DNA of 64,000 bases from the NCBI GenBank assembly GCA_001698425.1, contig MBRE01000063.1, positions 79,249 through 143,248 of the forward strand, read 5' to 3'. Shown one piece after another: positions 8,209-16,740 of the stretch (position 1 is its first letter; each line of letters starts with the position of its first letter). The notes beneath the pieces are model-generated. The model did not search any database. It saw only the letters and a list, made by a program, of their open reading frames with translations, and was not told the DNA's origin. Source of the DNA: Oscillatoriales cyanobacterium USR001. GTDB taxonomy: Bacteria > Cyanobacteriota > Cyanobacteriia > Cyanobacteriales > Microcoleaceae. The translations under genes and the position numbers were made by a program.

Positions 8209-9588
8209 CTAATCAAGATTAGGCATAGAAAGCACAGGCTCATTTTCCCGATCGATACCCTTCTCAAAGCCAGCAACAGCCGCACGAGCGCGACCCGCGT
8301 GCCACAAGTGACCAACCAAGAAGAAGAAACCCATCACAAAATGGAAACAAGCCAACCAAGAACGAGGAGAAACATAATTAAACGAATTCACCTCAGTCGC
8401 CACACCACCCACAGAATTCAAAGAACCCAAAGGAGCATGAGTCATATACTCAGCAGCGCGGCGAGCTTGCCAAGGCTGAATATCATTCTTGATCTTATTC
8501 AAATCCAAACCATTAGTACCGCGCAAAGGCTCCAACCAAGGACCTTGGAAATCCCAGAAACGCATCGTCTCACCACCGAAAATAATTTCGCCAGTCGGAG
8601 AGCGCATCAAGTATTTACCCAGACCAGTCGGACCCTGAGAAGAACCGACATTAGCACCTAAACGTTGGTCGCGGATTAAGAAAGTCAAAGCTTGAGCTTG
8701 AGAAGCTTCCGGTCCCGTCGGCCCGTAAAATTCGCTAGGATAAACAGTATTGTTAAACCAGACAAAGCAGCAGGCAATAAAGCCCATCAGCGACAAAGCG
8801 CCCAAGCTGTAGGAAAGATAAGCTTCACCAGACCAGATAGAAGCACGACGCGACCAAGCAAAAGGCTTAGTCAGAATGTGCCAAACACCACCAGCAATAC
8901 AAATCAAACCAATCCAGATATGACCGCCGACGACATCTTCCAGGTTATTGACACTAACAATCCAACCTTCGCCACCAAAAGGAGACTTAATTAGATAGCC
9001 AAAAATCACCGCTGGGTTCAAAGTCGGGTTAGTAATTACCCGTACAGCGCCACCACCGGGAGCCCAAGTATCATACAAACCACCAAAAGCCATCGCCTTA
9101 GCCACTAACAAAAGAGCACCAAAACCCAAAATAATCAGGTGGTAGCCCAAAATATTAGTCATCTGGTTCTTGTCTTTCCAGTCATAACCAAAGAAAGAAG
9201 AATATTCTTCCAAGGTTTCAGGACCGCGAACGGCGTGATAAATACCGCCCAAACCAAGAACAGCAGAAGAGATCAAGTGAAGTACACCCACTACAAAGAA
9301 GGGGAAAATGTCAGTAACTTCACCACCAGCGCCTACACCCCAACCCAAGGTAGCGATGTGAGGCATCAAAATTAAGCCCTGTTCGTACATGGGCTTTTCG
9401 GGGATAAAGTGAGCGACTTCAAACAAAGTCATCGCTCCAGCCCAGAAAACAATCAAACCAGCGTGAGCAACGTGAGCGCCCAGTAACTTACCGGACAGGT
9501 TAATCAGACGAGCGTTACCTGACCACCAAGCAAACCCAGTGGATTCTTGGTCGCGGCCGCTTAAGTAAGGATTAGAGAGCGTTACCAC
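8209..9588 (-). CDS. psbC: Photosystem II CP43 (PsbC)
   Basis: CP43 is a chlorophyll-binding inner antenna protein of photosystem II with six membrane helices and a large lumenal loop. The protein has 459 residues from a GTG start at 9588 ([20 protein letters not shown]), the normal cyanobacterial length. [20 protein letters not shown] and the loop segment [14 protein letters not shown] are hallmarks; the latter supplies the Arg and Glu next to the Mn cluster. GGAGG ends about 9 bases before the GTG. It lies downstream of psbD on the same strand. The two genes do not overlap here as they normally do: 84 bp separate them. Expression should still be coupled in one transcript. Confidence 0.98.
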   Translation of the reverse strand: MVTLSNPYLSGRDQESTGFAWWSGNARLINLSGKLLGAHVAHAGLIVFWAGAMTLFEVAHFIPEKPMYEQGLILMPHIATLGWGVGAGGEVTDIFPFFVVGVLHLISSAVLGLGGIYHAVRGPETLEEYSSFFGYDWKDKNQMTNILGYHLIILGFGALLLVAKAMAFGGLYDTWAPGGGAVRVITNPTLNPAVIFGYLIKSPFGGEGWIVSVNNLEDVVGGHIWIGLICIAGGVWHILTKPFAWSRRASIWSGEAYLSYSLGALSLMGFIACCFVWFNNTVYPSEFYGPTGPEASQAQALTFLIRDQRLGANVGSSQGPTGLGKYLMRSPTGEIIFGGETMRFWDFQGPWLEPLRGTNGLDLNKIKNDIQPWQARRAAEYMTHAPLGSLNSVGGVATEVNSFNYVSPRSWLACFHFVMGFFFLVGHLWHAGRARAAVAGFEKGIDRENEPVLSMPNLD

Positions 9589-9601
9589 TCGGTAGAACCT
9601 C
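9572..9601 (-). other. Second copy of the psbD 3' tail, overlapping the psbC start
   Basis: Read on the minus strand in its own frame, this 30-base segment encodes EVLPSGNAL followed by TAA. That is the last part of PsbD (EVLPRGNAL, stop) with one changed residue. The psbC GTG lies within it exactly as in the usual psbD/psbC overlap. The true psbD end lies 101 bases upstream at 9673. The segment therefore looks like a duplicated tail left when the overlap was resolved. Confidence 0.85.
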
Positions 9602-9672
9602 CAGCGATTTTCGATGTGGGATATGGGTTGTGGGATTTCAGATAATTTGGTCTGAAGCCCAAAGTGAGAAAA

Positions 9673-10731
9673 TTAGAGAGCGTTACCGCGAGGTAGCACT
9701 TCTTCGGGGAAGATGAAGTTTTCGTGCGGCTGATCTTGAGGAGCCATCCAAGCCCGGATACCCTCATTGAGCAGAATATTCTTAGTGTAGAACGTTTCAA
9801 ACTCAGGATCTTCTGCGGCACGTAACTCTTGGCTGACAAAATCGTAAGCCCGTAGGTTTAAGGCTAAACCGACGATGCCGATGGAACTCATCCACAAGCC
9901 CGTGACAGGTACAAACAACATGAAGAAGTGTAACCAACGTTTATTAGAAAAGGCAATCCCGAAGATTTGCGACCAAAAACGGTTGGCTGTCACCATTGAG
10001 TAGGTTTCTTCTGATTGAGTGGGGTTGAAGGCGCGGAAGGTGTTTGCGCCTTCGCCGTCTTCAAACAGGGTGTTTTCTACTGTTGCACCGTGAATGGCGC
10101 AAAGTAAGGCACCGCCTAAGATTCCAGCTACACCCATCATGTGAAAGGGGTTGAGGGTCCAGTTGTGGAAACCTTGCAGGAATAGTAAGAAACGGAAAAT
10201 TGCGGCTACGCCGAAGCTGGGGGCGAAGAACCAGCCTGATTGACCCAAGGGGTAGATCAGGAAGACGGAGACGAATACGGCGATCGGGCCTGTGAAGGCG
10301 AGGGCGTTGTAGGGACGAATGCCGATTAAACGGGCGATTTCTAACTGACGCAGACAGAAGCCGATCAGTCCGAATGCGCCGTGTAGGGCGATGAAGGCCC
10401 ATAAACCACCGAGTTGACACCAACGGGTGAAGTCCCATTGTGCTTCAGGTCCCCAGAGGAACAGTAGGGAGTGACCTAAGCTGTTGGCGGGGGTGGAAAC
10501 GGCGACGGTGAGGAAGTTCGCGCCTTCGAGGTAGGAACTGGCTAGGCCGTGTGTGTACCAGGAGGTGACGAAGGTGGTGCCTGTGAGCCAGCCGCCGAGG
10601 GCGAAGAAGGCGCAGGGGAAGAGTAGTAAGCCGCTCCAGCCGATGAAGACGAAGCGATCGCGTTTGAGCCAGTCGTCGATGGCATCGAATATGCCTCGTT
10701 CGTTCTGGGCGCGTCCGACTGCGATTGTCAT
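9673..10731 (-). CDS. psbD: Photosystem II D2 protein (PsbD)
   Basis: D2 forms the reaction-centre heterodimer with D1 and binds P680 chlorophyll, pheophytin, QA and the non-haem iron. The protein has the standard 352 residues, starts [20 protein letters not shown], has five membrane helices, and contains [20 protein letters not shown] with the helix-D histidine. It ends [10 protein letters not shown]. It is divergent from ycf4 across a 122-bp gap that must hold the promoters of both. The stop is followed by non-overlapping DNA before psbC, which is unusual. Confidence 0.98.
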   Translation of the reverse strand: MTIAVGRAQNERGIFDAIDDWLKRDRFVFIGWSGLLLFPCAFFALGGWLTGTTFVTSWYTHGLASSYLEGANFLTVAVSTPANSLGHSLLFLWGPEAQWDFTRWCQLGGLWAFIALHGAFGLIGFCLRQLEIARLIGIRPYNALAFTGPIAVFVSVFLIYPLGQSGWFFAPSFGVAAIFRFLLFLQGFHNWTLNPFHMMGVAGILGGALLCAIHGATVENTLFEDGEGANTFRAFNPTQSEETYSMVTANRFWSQIFGIAFSNKRWLHFFMLFVPVTGLWMSSIGIVGLALNLRAYDFVSQELRAAEDPEFETFYTKNILLNEGIRAWMAPQDQPHENFIFPEEVLPRGNAL

Positions 10732-10853
10732 TTCGCGAAAATCCTTTTGCTGATTAAAAAGGTGAGTTTCTAATTAAGTTAACATAAATATATATTACAA
10801 ATTAGGTAAATTTGCAATTAGCTTTTGGTTCAAAAAAGATTGGTAATTTTTTT

Positions 10854-11420
10854 ATGACTGCACAGACTGTATCGACAAGCGATCGCCTACTCCGTATGGA
10901 GGTTATAGGCTCCCGCCGTTTGAGTAACTATTTGTTTGCCACCATTGTCAGTATTGGTGGGACTGGTTTTCTGTTGGCGGGGCTTTCTTCATTTTTCCAG
11001 GTGAATCTGTTGCCTTTTGCTGAACCTACTCAGCTTTACTTTATTCCCCAAGGTTTGGCTATGAGTTTTTATGGGGTTTGTGGCACTCTTTTGGCTATTT
11101 ACCTCTGGATGACGGTTTTTTACGATGTTGGGGGTGGATACAATGAGTTTAACCGGGAAAATGGGAGTATTCGCCTCTTCCGTTGGGGGTTTCCGGGGAA
11201 AAATCGGCAAGTTGATATTTCCTGTAAGACGGAGGATGTACAGTCGGTACGAATTGAGATTCGAGATGGTCTTAATCCCCGTCGATCGATTTATCTAAAG
11301 TTGAAGGATCGCCGGGAATATCCGCTGACACGGGTGGGGCAACCGATGGCTTTGTCTGAGGTAGAAAATCAAGGAGCTCAGTTGGCAAGATTTTTGGGAG
11401 TCCCCTTGGAAGGTCTTTAA
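10854..11420 (+). CDS. ycf4: Photosystem I assembly protein Ycf4
   Basis: Ycf4 is a thylakoid membrane factor for photosystem I assembly. From the ATG at 10854 it has 188 residues, the usual length. It starts MTAQTVSTSDRLLRMEVIGS, has two hydrophobic hairpin helices at about 25-45 and 65-90 (GGTGFLLAGLSSFF; SFYGVCGTLLAIYLW), and continues with the soluble part that includes VFYDVGGGYNEFNRE and IRLFRWGFPG. The frame opens 14 codons earlier at 10812, but that extension has no family counterpart. It is divergent to psbD, so the two photosystem genes share an upstream region. Confidence 0.95.
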   Translation: MTAQTVSTSDRLLRMEVIGSRRLSNYLFATIVSIGGTGFLLAGLSSFFQVNLLPFAEPTQLYFIPQGLAMSFYGVCGTLLAIYLWMTVFYDVGGGYNEFNRENGSIRLFRWGFPGKNRQVDISCKTEDVQSVRIEIRDGLNPRRSIYLKLKDRREYPLTRVGQPMALSEVENQGAQLARFLGVPLEGL

Positions 11421-11468
11421 TTACGGTTAAGTTAAGTTTAGGGGTAGCGCTCCCGTGCCTACCCCCAA

Positions 11469-12575
11469 TTAATTAAAACCCACTATTTCTACCAACTCTA
11501 CACAAATTTGATTGAGAAATTCTTTGTCTACAGATTCTGGTAAAGAAGTTTTTGTGCTTTTAATTTCTTCAAACAGATTATCTGCTAATTGTTTTACTTC
11601 CTCATAAGTAACATCTCCATTTCTCACAGATAATAAATAGTTACTATCTCCGGCTTTTTGGCGATCGACTTTCAAGACTCCATCTCTCAAAATTTCTATC
11701 CCCATTCGCAATAAACGAATACAGTGCGCCATGTGTTTTGAATCATAACCACATTTCGCCTCTAAAGCTTTCCGATTGAGATTTCTTTCTAAACTCCATT
11801 TTGAGTAAGCATCCCATTCGCCGATCGCCTGTCGATAAGCTTGTGAAACGTGCAACAAGCGAATAAAATCATTAGTTGCTCTTGTATATTCTTGGACTTT
11901 TGGTAGTAATTCTTCTGGAATTTGTCGCTGTTTAAGTATAGCTTTATAATCAATTTTTTCCAGCAGCAAAACTCTCAACTCTTCTGATGGTTCTAAAAAT
12001 TCGATGCAGTCTCGGACTAGCATATAAAGAAATTCCAGAAAAGCGTTAATTTCTGCTTTATTTAATGGTTTGTAATTGTCTTCATTCAGTCCGAAGTCCT
12101 GCGGAACAGGCTTTTTTGATGGGGGATTGAGCAACCATTTTCTATGACTTTCTACTCGCTTGATTTGAGCGTAAGCGTAGCCAGCAAAGGAACTTCTCAC
12201 TTTTTGAGATAAAAAATTAGCGCGATAACTAACTAACTTTTCGCCGGCTGGAGACAGATAAGCATAAGATTCTTTGTCCATCCAAAGCGTTTCTAAAATG
12301 TTAGGATTATTATTGCCAACTAATGACAAAAATTTTCTTAATTCATAAATTGTACAGTCTTTAACTGCATCGAGCATGGGATATAAACCTGTGCCAGTTT
12401 CTGTCTCCCAACCGGTATCTTTCTGTTCAAAAGTTTTAAATCCCAGATAATATTCTTTGGGAGCAATAAATACGCCTTTGTAATCAAAATCTGACTGTGG
12501 TGTAGCAGTTTTATAGGCTTGACTGCCGGCTAAGGCCAGTAAGATTAGTCTGGATTCTATTGTAATTCGATCCAT
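11469..12575 (-). CDS. Predicted nucleotidyltransferase (pol-beta superfamily, YcgL/COG3541-like)
   Basis: A 368-residue protein. The N-terminal motif LALAGSQAYKTATPQSDFDYKG matches the nucleotidyltransferase pattern G-S-x(9-12)-D-x-D with the metal-binding aspartates at about residues 29 and 31. The rest is helical and charged, with NNNPNILETLW and KWLLNPPSKKP that I associate with the uncharacterised YcgL-like family. Substrate and role are unknown; such enzymes can modify RNA, proteins or nucleotides. It converges on ycf4 and shows no operon partner. Confidence 0.75.
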   Translation of the reverse strand: MDRITIESRLILLALAGSQAYKTATPQSDFDYKGVFIAPKEYYLGFKTFEQKDTGWETETGTGLYPMLDAVKDCTIYELRKFLSLVGNNNPNILETLWMDKESYAYLSPAGEKLVSYRANFLSQKVRSSFAGYAYAQIKRVESHRKWLLNPPSKKPVPQDFGLNEDNYKPLNKAEINAFLEFLYMLVRDCIEFLEPSEELRVLLLEKIDYKAILKQRQIPEELLPKVQEYTRATNDFIRLLHVSQAYRQAIGEWDAYSKWSLERNLNRKALEAKCGYDSKHMAHCIRLLRMGIEILRDGVLKVDRQKAGDSNYLLSVRNGDVTYEEVKQLADNLFEEIKSTKTSLPESVDKEFLNQICVELVEIVGFN

Positions 12576-12842
12576 CTGTCGCCCTCCGCGATCGCGCTAA
12601 CTCGGCCATAAATGCTCAGTTTGCTTGTTTTCATACTACAATTATAATACATAGATCGGGGCGATCGCTATAAAATAAAAATTACAGGAATTACGCAAAG
12701 CCTTAACTGTTAATAAATTCTAGTCAATGTTAGTTTAGAGTATAGAGAGCCAAAATCCTCACTCCTAAGATAGAGTTAAACTCTATCCAGCCGCATCTCC
12801 CAACGAGATAAGCAACCGCAACTTTAATGTAAGAGGCAGAAT

Positions 12843-14228
12843 ATGTCTAAATATGATTCTCAACTAAGATGCTCCTTTTGCGGTAAGTCGCAGGAGTTCG
12901 TTCGTAAGTTAATAGCCGGTCCCGGCGTGTATATTTGCGATGAATGCGTAGAACTATGCAATGAAATTTTAGAAGAGGAATTTTTCGACGTAAATAAATC
13001 ATCCGCCGCAGGTTCCCGTGAGTCGCGAGAGTCGTACTCAAATAATGCGCGATCGTCACAACGTAAAAGTAACAAACCTAAAGTTTCGCTAACAACAATT
13101 CCCAAGCCAGTAGAAATCAAACAACATTTAGACAATCATGTAATCGGTCAACATTCGGCGAAAAAAGTCCTTTCAGTTGCTGTTTATAATCACTATAAGC
13201 GCTTAAGCGTCGATCGACAAGTCAAAACCAATACTAAATCTTCCCCTGAAGATAGCGTAGAATTGCAAAAATCTAACATCTTACTGGTCGGGCCAACAGG
13301 TTGCGGTAAAACTCTTCTTGCCCAAAGTTTAGCTCAAATGTTAGATGTTCCTTTTGCGGTAGCTGATGCCACTACTTTAACGGAAGCTGGTTATGTAGGA
13401 GATGATGTAGAAAACATCTTATTAAGGCTGTTACAAGTAGCAGATTTTGATGTGGAATCAGCCCAACGTGGGATTATTTACATTGATGAAATTGACAAAA
13501 TTGCGCGCAAAAGTGAAAACACTTCGATCACGCGGGATGTTTCTGGGGAAGGGGTACAACAAGCCTTACTAAAAATGTTAGAAGGAACGGTAGTAAATGT
13601 TCCCCCTCAAGGTGGCCGCAAACATCCTTACCAGGATTTTATTCAACTTGACACCAGCAAAATTCTATTTATTTGTGGTGGTGCTTTTGTGGGGTTAGAA
13701 AAGATAGTTGAACAACGTCTGGGTAAAAAATCTTTAGGTTTTATTCAACCGAAAGAAACCGAAAGCATAAATAATGGCATACCTGTTAAAGATAAGCGTG
13801 TGGCTGACTTTTTGCAGCACGCACTACCTGATGATTTAGTAAAGTTTGGCTTAATTCCTGAATTTGTGGGGCGGATGCCTGTGGTAACGGTGATTTCACC
13901 CCTCGATGAAGCGGCTTTAATGGAGATATTAACTGAACCAAAAAATGCTCTGGTTAAACAGTATCAAAAACTGTTAAAAATGGATAATGTGCAGTTAGAA
14001 TTTCAGCCAGATGCTTTAAAGGCGATCGCGCAGGAGGCCTATCGTCGAAAAACTGGCGCGCGTGCTCTGCGGAGTATTTTGGAAGAGTTAATGCTGGATG
14101 TGATGTATGAGTTACCTTCCCGTAAGGATGTGGCTCGTTGTAGCATTAGTAAGGAGATGGTAGAGAAGCGATCGACTGCTGAATTGTTATGGCATCCCGC
14201 TTGGCGAAAACAACACGAAACTGCCTAA
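12843..14228 (+). CDS. clpX: ATP-dependent Clp protease unfoldase ClpX
   Basis: ClpX is the AAA+ unfoldase that feeds substrates to ClpP. The 461-residue protein has the N-terminal zinc-binding domain (C10, C13, C32, C35), a low-complexity linker of about 40 residues, Walker A GPTGCGKT near residue 150, Walker [11 protein letters not shown], and the ClpX-specific [20 protein letters not shown] segment. The ClpP-docking IGF-type loop falls in the [11 protein letters not shown] segment (LGF here). In many cyanobacteria clpX follows tig and clpP. Here the gene upstream is an unrelated nucleotidyltransferase on the other strand, so clpX appears to be monocistronic. Confidence 0.97.
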   Translation: MSKYDSQLRCSFCGKSQEFVRKLIAGPGVYICDECVELCNEILEEEFFDVNKSSAAGSRESRESYSNNARSSQRKSNKPKVSLTTIPKPVEIKQHLDNHVIGQHSAKKVLSVAVYNHYKRLSVDRQVKTNTKSSPEDSVELQKSNILLVGPTGCGKTLLAQSLAQMLDVPFAVADATTLTEAGYVGDDVENILLRLLQVADFDVESAQRGIIYIDEIDKIARKSENTSITRDVSGEGVQQALLKMLEGTVVNVPPQGGRKHPYQDFIQLDTSKILFICGGAFVGLEKIVEQRLGKKSLGFIQPKETESINNGIPVKDKRVADFLQHALPDDLVKFGLIPEFVGRMPVVTVISPLDEAALMEILTEPKNALVKQYQKLLKMDNVQLEFQPDALKAIAQEAYRRKTGARALRSILEELMLDVMYELPSRKDVARCSISKEMVEKRSTAELLWHPAWRKQHETA

Positions 14229-14236
14229 ATTAGCCT

Positions 14237-14418
14237 GTTCGTAGTAAGCGCTTTAGCGCTCTTTGCGCTGACTATGAACTTTAGCGCTCTTTGTGTTGAC
14301 TATGAACTTTAGCGCTCTTTGTGTTGACTATGAACTTTAGCGCTCTTTGTGTTGACTATGAACTTTAGCGCTAAAGCGCTTACTACGAACTTTAGCGCTA
14401 AAGCGCTTACTACGAACG
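14237..14418. repeat. Tandem array of the REP-like palindrome (27-28 bp units)
   Basis: Six units of about 28 bp (TTTAGCGCTCTTTGTGTTGA plus CTATGAAC and variants) start at 14252, 14280, 14308, 14336, 14364 and 14391. The first and last are closest to the single palindromes at 4847, 8136 and 21101. The array fills the gap between clpX and the next, converging gene. The units touch each other, with no spacers. Confidence 0.9.
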
Positions 14419-14422
14419 ATAA

Positions 14423-15979
14423 CTAACAGACTGTCTCAACTTTTATTGGTGCACTTAAGGCTTCTTCCAACTCAGCACAGCCTAATTTTTCCTCCAAAAT
14501 TGCCATTACTTCGCGGCCAAAATCATTAGAATTTCTTTGCCAAGCTGCTAAACAAACTTGCCCAAAAAATGAACCAAAAGGTTCAGGATTCCATAACAAT
14601 TTCCTCGCATTCCAAGGCATTAAACTCATCGGATCGTAATCGGGTTTAAGAATCTCTTTCTTAAACGCATATTCCTCTAAAATGGTATGGGGTTGTAATC
14701 CTATAAAGAAAATCGCAGGTTCCACCTTATCAACTCCAAAAATCCGCTCTAATTCCCGATGATAGGCAATAGTTTGGCGAATCGTATCATAGGTTTCATC
14801 AATCACATTAAACGAGTAATTTACTGAGACTAAATCATTAAAACCCGCTGCTTTTAAATCTCGGCAATTTTCCAAAACTACCCGCAAATTATAACCCATT
14901 CGCATTTTTCGCACGAGTTCCTGGGAACCGCTAGTAATGCCAATTTCAAAGTAATTCATACCTGTTTTTGCCATTAATTCGCATAGTTGTGGGGTTAAAT
15001 TATCGGCGCGAATGTAAGCGGCCCAGTGAATATCTGTCATCCCTGCATCGAGGATTTTCTGTAATAATTCTACAGCATCATCCATGTATTTTCTAGCTGG
15101 GATAAATTGAGCATCGGTAAACCAAAAATTGCGAATGCCGCGATCGTATAATTGTCGCATTTCGGCAACTACTTCATCGGCGGGATTGATGCGTACTTGT
15201 TTGCCTTCAATTACTGTATAAATGCAATAACAACAATTATGAGGACAGCCGCGTTTAGTTTGAACGCCTACATAAAAGTCTCGATCTTGAAAGTAATAGG
15301 GTATTTCTGGCCAAATTGTTTCGATGTAATTGTAATTACAAGCAGTTTTTTCAATGTTGGCTGGTTTTTCGTGAATTAGGCGATCGCGAGGCGTAGTTTC
15401 TCCTACAATATAACACCGTTCGTTACTCAGATCCTCACCTCTCAATAACTTTTCTAGCAGCGCTTCACCCTCACCCACAGAAACAATTGTTCCAGTGGGT
15501 AAAGAGCGACCTAATTGCTCATAAAATACGCTGACAGCACCACCACCAACTACTAAACTGGCCTCATGGTGATATTTTCTGGCTAGTTTCAATCCCCTTT
15601 TAATTAAACCTAAATTTCGCCAAAGTTCGGCATAGTAAGAAGTGGCTAATCGCAGTCCCCCTAATGCCCCTCGCAGTTTAGTTAAGGGATTTTTAGCATA
15701 ATAAAATTCAAAGGCATTTTGTAGGGGATTTCCACCTCTACCGCCAACAGGTGCATAAATCTGAATATCTCGCCAAGAAAAAACGAGTAAAGTTGGCTGA
15801 AATTCATTTATGCAGTCATCTAAAGCACTATTAAAATCTAATGGCGGGACTGCACCCAGATCGAAAATTCGCTGTTCCACATCAGGAAATAGTTTATGAA
15901 CGTGATCTGAGAGATAAACAACCCCAATGGGAAAAATGGGGTTACAAGGGAGGCGAACGTAGAGAACTCGTTTTTCCAT
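14423..15979 (-). CDS. B12-binding-type radical SAM protein
   Basis: A 518-residue radical SAM enzyme. The N-terminal 190 residues resemble a cobalamin-binding Rossmann domain without a clear DxHxxG. The [4Fe-4S] motif CxxxCxxC is at C245, C249 and C252 in RGCPHNCCYC, followed by the usual TIM-barrel motifs (NFWFTDAQF; YFEIGITSGSQELV). It resembles the cyanobacterial BchE-like proteins that databases name photosystem II high-light acclimation radical SAM protein. I give this from memory of the family and it is not proven. The substrate is unknown. It stands alone, converging on clpX across a repeat array. Confidence 0.8.
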   Translation of the reverse strand: MEKRVLYVRLPCNPIFPIGVVYLSDHVHKLFPDVEQRIFDLGAVPPLDFNSALDDCINEFQPTLLVFSWRDIQIYAPVGGRGGNPLQNAFEFYYAKNPLTKLRGALGGLRLATSYYAELWRNLGLIKRGLKLARKYHHEASLVVGGGAVSVFYEQLGRSLPTGTIVSVGEGEALLEKLLRGEDLSNERCYIVGETTPRDRLIHEKPANIEKTACNYNYIETIWPEIPYYFQDRDFYVGVQTKRGCPHNCCYCIYTVIEGKQVRINPADEVVAEMRQLYDRGIRNFWFTDAQFIPARKYMDDAVELLQKILDAGMTDIHWAAYIRADNLTPQLCELMAKTGMNYFEIGITSGSQELVRKMRMGYNLRVVLENCRDLKAAGFNDLVSVNYSFNVIDETYDTIRQTIAYHRELERIFGVDKVEPAIFFIGLQPHTILEEYAFKKEILKPDYDPMSLMPWNARKLLWNPEPFGSFFGQVCLAAWQRNSNDFGREVMAILEEKLGCAELEEALSAPIKVETVC

Positions 15980-16241
15980 GATGGTTGTATAGTAAATGAC
16001 AATTTTTAAAGGGGAATTTCAAATTATTTTGAGCAAATTATTTTGGTTAAAACACAAGTTGTTTAGCCCAAAATGGCGCAGGATTTTTTCATTTAGTTTT
16101 TACCTCCTGATTTTTATATAGTAATACAGTTTATCTAAATTTGGTGCTAAGGTAAATAAATTACATAGAGCCAGTAATGCCTAGCATAGCCTTTTATCCT
16201 ACACAGCTATTGCCGAGGGGTTTTCAGGCTATCCTTAGATA

Positions 16242-16337
16242 ATTAGGACTTACGCAAAACTACTTGTAACCTCGCCGCCCTTGCGCGGCAAAGGAACTGT
16301 TGAAGCGGTGTGTCGTACTATAAGCGTAAGTCTTAAT
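16242..16337. mobile_element. MITE-like element with GACTTACGC terminal inverted repeats
   Basis: The 96-bp segment begins ATTAGGACTTACGC and ends GCGTAAGTCTTAAT; 13 of 14 terminal bases are inverted complements. An inner hairpin, GCCGCCCTTGCGCGGC, is present. It encodes nothing. Similar ends bound 40833-40903 and, degenerately, 29109-29243. Confidence 0.75.
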
Positions 16338-16620
16338 CGTGTTTAAAGCAGTTTTGGCGCTATGAGTGTTCCCAACTTTTTACCGAGAACGTGAAACTGG
16401 TAAACTAAAGTATATCGTTGCCTTCGATCCTGGGTCTAAAGAGACAGGGTTTTTAGGCTACTTTCTTATAGGTCAGATGTCGCGGATAACTTGGGATCGG
16501 GGAAGAAATGGATCAAGGGAACACAGCAAAATAGAGCTTTGAGTAAGAAAAGTTTGAATTAGGGTGCATAAAACTATTTTTTTGTCAAATGTTTGCAGGC
16601 GATCGCGCCACGAGCTACCA

Positions 16621-16730
16621 ACTAACAGTTAACAGTTAACAGTTAACAAATAACAGTTAACAGTTAACAAATAACAGTTAACAGTTAACAAATAACAGTT
16701 AACAGTTAACAAATAACAGTTAACAAATAA
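16621..16730. repeat. TTAACAG/TAACAAA repeats
   Basis: About 110 bp of AACAGTTAACAGTTAACAA units end 10 bp before the start codon of the sensor kinase. They remove any recognisable ribosome-binding site for that gene. Confidence 0.88.
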
Positions 16731-16740
16731 CGACGTTGCC

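Larger units (their letters stand above)
15980..16740. other. 760-bp gene-free gap
   Basis: The gap holds a 96-bp MITE-like element (16242-16337) and a TTAACAG/TAACAAA repeat array (16621-16730). The remaining parts (15980-16241, 16338-16620) show no convincing open frame, tRNA or terminator. The promoters of the radical SAM gene (minus) and the sensor kinase (plus) should be here. Confidence 0.6.

Noticed and set aside
8299..9375. Plus-strand open frames of 78-120 codons antisense to psbC
   Set aside because: They are shadows of a very strongly conserved gene on the other strand, with no ribosome sites or family resemblance.
14237..14418. CRISPR-like array after clpX
   Set aside because: The units of 27-28 bp touch each other; there are no unique spacers, and the unit is the REP-like palindrome found singly elsewhere.
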